Assembly (NCBI GenBank): GCA_027346035.1
Contig: DAIESZ010000133.1
Coordinates: 1-6,922 of the forward strand
Direction: 5' to 3'
Source of the DNA: Propionibacteriaceae bacterium
GTDB taxonomy: Bacteria > Actinomycetota > Actinomycetes > Propionibacteriales > Propionibacteriaceae
DNA length: 6,922 bases
The position numbers and the translations under genes were made by a program. Position 1 is the stretch's first letter. Every line of letters begins with the position of its first letter. Positions 4,645 through 6,922 of this stretch are shown here, piece by piece. The notes under the pieces are model-generated. The model was given only the letters and a program-made list of their open reading frames with translations. It made no database searches and was not told where the DNA came from.

Positions 4645-6141
4645 GTGACGACACCCGTGGCAGCATCCCCCGCCCCACCCGCGTCCCCCGGTGAGGGCGG
4701 TAGCGTAGGTGCGATGAAGCGCGGCACCCTGAGCCGACAGCTGGTGCTGCGGGTGGCCACCCTCGTGGCGCTCGTCGCGATCACCCTCGGCGCGGTGAGC
4801 CTGGTGGCGGTCCAGCGCATTCTGCTCGATCAGGCTCAGGGGCAGCTGGTCAGCGCCCTGTCCATCCAGGACAAGGGGCTTGCCCCCGATTCCGACGATC
4901 CCGCCCAGAGCGCCCCGCGGGTGCGCGGCATCAACATCCCCGGCCTCCCTCCGGGGACCATCGTCGTCACCAGCAACAGCCAGGTGCGCGGCGGGCGGAT
5001 CACGAGCGGTTCCATCGAATCGATCAGTTCCGACCTGGCCCAGACCCTGCTGCAGTTGCCCACGGATCAATCGCAGCAGGTGAACGTGCCCGGGTACGGC
5101 GAGTACCTGGCGGAGAAGGTCGACCGCGGATACGAGACCGACGTCGTGGCGATCCCGCTCGAAGGGGTCAGCTCGGTGGTGCACAAGCTGCTGGCGCTGG
5201 AGGCCGTGCTCGCGACGGTGGCCGTCGCAGCCACCGCGGTGGTGTCCCGTGCCCTCATCGTGCGATCGCTGCGCCCGCTCAACCAACTCGCGGCTGCCGC
5301 GACCCACGTGTCGAACCTCGAGCTCGACCGCGGCGAGGTGTCACTGGCGGTCCGGGTGCCCGCGAACGAGGCCGATCCCGACAACGAGGTGGGCAGGGTC
5401 GGGCACGCGTTCAACCACATGCTCAACAACGTCGAGGGGGCGTTGGCCGCCCGTCAGGCGTCCGAGACGAAACTGCGCCAGTTCGTCGCCGACGCGTCGC
5501 ACGAACTGCGCAACCCGCTCGCCGCCATCCGCGGGTACGCCGAACTCACCCGGCGCAGCCGCGAGGAACTGCCGACCGACACGGCGTACGCGATGGGACG
5601 CATCGAGGCCGAGAGCGGGCGGATGAGCAAGCTCGTCGAGGACATGCTGTTGCTCGCCCGCCTCGACAACGACCCCGACCTCGACCTCAAACCGGTCGAC
5701 GTGGTCGAACTCGTGCTCAACGCGGTCAACGACGCCCGGGTCGCCGGACCCGAGCAGACCTGGCGTCTCGACCTGCCCGACGAGACGATCTCAGCGCGGG
5801 CGGACGCCAACCGGCTGCACCAGGTGGTCGTCAACCTGCTCGCCAACGCGCGCACCCACACCCCCGCGGGCACGATCGTCGAGACCGGGGTGAGCACCGA
5901 CGGGCCGTGGGCGGTGATCACCGTCACGGACAACGGTCCCGGCATCGACCCGACGATCAAGGACGTCGTGTTCGAGAGGTTCGCCCGAGCCGACACGAGC
6001 CGCGCCCACAACACCGAAGGATCGACTGGTCTCGGGTTGGCGATCGTCGCCGCCGTCATGGATGCCCATCACGGCACCGCCTCGGTCGACTCCCACCCGG
6101 GCTACACGCGCTTCACCCTGCGCCTGCCGCTCGCGTCCTGA
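4645..6141 (+). CDS. Two-component sensor histidine kinase (TcrY-like)
   Basis: A membrane kinase expected to phosphorylate the preceding regulator. From the GTG at 4645 it has 498 residues: TM1 about 32-56, an extracytoplasmic sensor loop about 57-180 with many Gln, Ser, Gly and Pro and no recognised fold, TM2 about 183-205, HAMP about 206-270, HisKA with H-box FVADASHELRNPL (phospho-acceptor His286), and HATPase_c with N-box VVNLLANARTHTP (395-407), G1 DNGPG (429-433), F-box FERFAR (443-448) and G2 GSTGLGLAI (459-467). All catalytic motifs are intact. GTG 4645 lies 12 nt after the regulator stop with GTGAGG (4629-4634) 10 nt upstream, so coupling is plausible. An in-frame ATG at 4714 (475 residues, starting MKRGTLSRQLVLR) is a strong alternative: it drops a low-complexity Pro/Ala/Gly segment and follows a TAGCGT hexamer by 7 nt. 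Confidence 0.93.
   Translation: MTTPVAASPAPPASPGEGGSVGAMKRGTLSRQLVLRVATLVALVAITLGAVSLVAVQRILLDQAQGQLVSALSIQDKGLAPDSDDPAQSAPRVRGINIPGLPPGTIVVTSNSQVRGGRITSGSIESISSDLAQTLLQLPTDQSQQVNVPGYGEYLAEKVDRGYETDVVAIPLEGVSSVVHKLLALEAVLATVAVAATAVVSRALIVRSLRPLNQLAAAATHVSNLELDRGEVSLAVRVPANEADPDNEVGRVGHAFNHMLNNVEGALAARQASETKLRQFVADASHELRNPLAAIRGYAELTRRSREELPTDTAYAMGRIEAESGRMSKLVEDMLLLARLDNDPDLDLKPVDVVELVLNAVNDARVAGPEQTWRLDLPDETISARADANRLHQVVVNLLANARTHTPAGTIVETGVSTDGPWAVITVTDNGPGIDPTIKDVVFERFARADTSRAHNTEGSTGLGLAIVAAVMDAHHGTASVDSHPGYTRFTLRLPLAS
4701..4706 (+). promoter_or_regulatory. Candidate internal -10 element for leaderless transcription of the kinase from ATG 4714
   Basis: TAGCGT lies 7 nt before ATG 4714, within the first 23 codons of the longer kinase reading frame. 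The stretch GGTAGCGTAGG (4699-4709) differs by one purine from GGTAGCGTGGG before the DoxX-like gene, with identical distance to the start codon. If active, it would make the kinase independently of the regulator and define a 475-residue protein. Confidence 0.4.
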
Positions 6142-6161
6142 CCGGGGCCCGTCCACACCCG

Positions 6162-6192
6162 GCGGAAGCGCACTCGCCGAGTGCGCTTCCGC
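6162..6192. terminator. Strong hairpin terminator after the sensor kinase gene
   Basis: GCGGAAGCGCACTCG (6162-6176) and CGAGTGCGCTTCCGC (6178-6192) are perfect reverse complements. With a realistic 5-nt loop the stem is 13 bp, GC-rich and gap-free. It starts 20 nt after the kinase stop codon. No U-tract follows on either strand, as is usual for actinobacterial hairpin terminators. It separates the two-component operon from the glycosyltransferase gene, which therefore needs its own promoter in the 6193-6289 stretch. Confidence 0.8.
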
Positions 6193-6228
6193 TTGCCATG
6201 CCCGTGTTTCACAGGTCGAGCGGGAGCC

Positions 6229-6257
6229 TCACAGTCACCGCACAGAGGCCTCACACG
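6229..6257 (+). promoter_or_regulatory. Candidate response-regulator binding array: three TCACAG-like units phased at 11 bp
   Basis: Units TCACAG (6229-6234), GCACAG (6240-6245) and TCACAC (6251-6256) begin exactly 11 bp apart. Another TCACAG (6209-6214) lies 20 bp further upstream, out of phase. The array ends 33 nt before the glycosyltransferase ATG, similar to the 43 nt between the TCACAG repeat and the regulator start. This is where an activator replacing a -35 element would sit. The match is to the same motif as at 3843-3860; control by this regulator is inferred. Confidence 0.5.
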
Positions 6258-6269
6258 AGTGGCAAAGAA

Positions 6270-6287
6270 GCTGAATATTGGCTGAAT
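6270..6287 (+). repeat. GCTGAAT direct repeat, 7+4+7, immediately before the glycosyltransferase start
   Basis: GCTGAAT occurs at 6270-6276 and again at 6281-6287, separated by ATTG. This is the same 11-bp helical phasing as the TCACAG array, but with a different word. It includes the only A/T-rich patch of the region (AATATT, 6274-6279), so it may coincide with the -10 region or be a second regulator site that would block initiation. Confidence 0.45.
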
Positions 6288-6289
6288 CC

Positions 6290-6922
6290 ATGAGCCTTTC
6301 GACCACACTCGGCCACCGGGATTCCATGTCCTCCGGCGCCCTCGACGATCCATCGACATCGGCCGCCGCGGGGACGTCCCGGCGACACCGGGCGCTGCCC
6401 CTCACCCACGGCGGGGTCCTGTCCCCGCTCGCCCCGATCAGCCTGGTCGTGGTGCTGGCCGCGACGGCCGCGCTGTACATCGTCGGGCTCGGCGCGTCGG
6501 GCTACGCGAACTCCTTCTATTCCGCGGCCGCTCAGGCCGGGTCCACCTCGTGGGAGGCCTGGTTCTTCGGCTCCCTGGACGCCGGCAACTCGATCACCGT
6601 CGACAAGCCACCGGCCGCCATGTGGGTGATGGGCCTGTCGGTGCGCCTGTTCGGGCTGAACCCGTGGAGCATTCTGGTGCCCGAGGCGCTGATGGGCGTG
6701 GCCAGTGTCGGCGTCCTCTACGCCACGTTGCGCCGCAGCCTGGGCTTCGACCGGGCGGTCGGAGGCTACCGGCCGACGATGCGCGCCCACTGGGCGGGCC
6801 TCGCGGGCGCGGTGGTCTTCGCCCTCACCCCGGCCGCGACGCTGATGTTCCGGTTCAACAACCCCGACGCGCTGCTCGTGCTGCTCGAGGTGCTCGCCGG
6901 CTACTGCGTCATCCGCGCCACC
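6290..6922 (+). CDS. ArnT/PMT-like membrane glycosyltransferase (GT39 family), N-terminal part, cut by window
   Basis: The visible 211 residues resemble actinobacterial GT39 (ArnT/YkcB-like) polyprenyl-phosphate-sugar glycosyltransferases, which move a sugar from a lipid carrier onto envelope lipids, polymers or proteins on the outer face of the membrane. A Ser/Ala/Thr/Arg-rich cytoplasmic head (about 1-45) is followed by TM1 (about 48-68) and the first outer loop with YANSFYSAAAQAGSTSWEAW, then the signature LDAGNSITVDKPPAAMW (97-112), which carries the loop acidic residues expected in the catalytic site. Further helices are at about 113-146 and 168-186, then the conserved RFNNPDALLVLL (188-199). 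Family members are usually 500-750 residues, so most is missing. Start ATG 6290 has no good ribosome site; ATG 6326 (12 codons later) has none either. Sugar donor and acceptor cannot be told. It follows the two-component operon behind a terminator and has its own candidate regulator array. Confidence 0.85.
   Translation, partial: MSLSTTLGHRDSMSSGALDDPSTSAAAGTSRRHRALPLTHGGVLSPLAPISLVVVLAATAALYIVGLGASGYANSFYSAAAQAGSTSWEAWFFGSLDAGNSITVDKPPAAMWVMGLSVRLFGLNPWSILVPEALMGVASVGVLYATLRRSLGFDRAVGGYRPTMRAHWAGLAGAVVFALTPAATLMFRFNNPDALLVLLEVLAGYCVIRAT

Noticed and set aside
3946..5307. A 453-codon minus-strand open frame antisense to the regulator and kinase genes
   Set aside because: Composition is Gly/His/Asp/Arg-rich with no domain logic, typical of the antisense shadow of GC-rich genes; the plus-strand genes have intact catalytic motifs.

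Overview
This is a high-GC window whose coding style (GC-rich third positions, GTG starts, apparent leaderless genes, Tat-like lipoprotein signal, OmpR-type regulator resembling mycobacterial TcrX/PhoP) points to an actinomycete (Actinomycetota), possibly near the Mycobacteriales. The genus cannot be fixed from this sequence.

Layout. (1) Positions 1-3243, minus strand: a complete-looking osmoprotectant (glycine betaine/choline/proline-type) ABC importer. It is read right to left as ATPase with C-terminal CBS domains, permease, permease, and then, after a 150-nt leader, a lipoprotein substrate-binding protein cut by the left edge. The first three genes are joined by ATGA stop/start overlaps. 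(2) Positions 3369-3827, plus strand, divergent from the importer: a small DoxX-family four-helix membrane protein. (3) Positions 3904-6141, plus strand: a two-component system, an OmpR/PhoB-type response regulator followed by a membrane HAMP-HisKA-HATPase sensor kinase. It ends at a strong hairpin at 6162-6192. (4) Positions 6290-6922, plus strand: the N-terminal part of an ArnT/PMT-like (GT39) membrane glycosyltransferase, cut by the right edge.

All four intergenic regions are shorter than 300 nt, and they hold the most interesting material. A perfect TCACAG direct repeat with 11-bp phasing (7+4+7 architecture, as I recall it for the M. tuberculosis PhoP box) lies just upstream of the response regulator. 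A three-unit degenerate array with the same phasing lies upstream of the glycosyltransferase, and a weaker copy lies in the leader of the substrate-binding protein gene. This suggests that the regulator controls itself, the downstream envelope glycosyltransferase and perhaps the osmoprotectant binding protein, which would link osmotic or envelope stress to cell-surface modification. Two genes (DoxX-like and sensor kinase) have an identically spaced TAGCGT hexamer 7 nt before a start codon, the geometry expected of leaderless promoters. No mobile elements, CRISPR arrays or RNA genes were seen. No gene family here is new; any novelty would be in the regulatory wiring.
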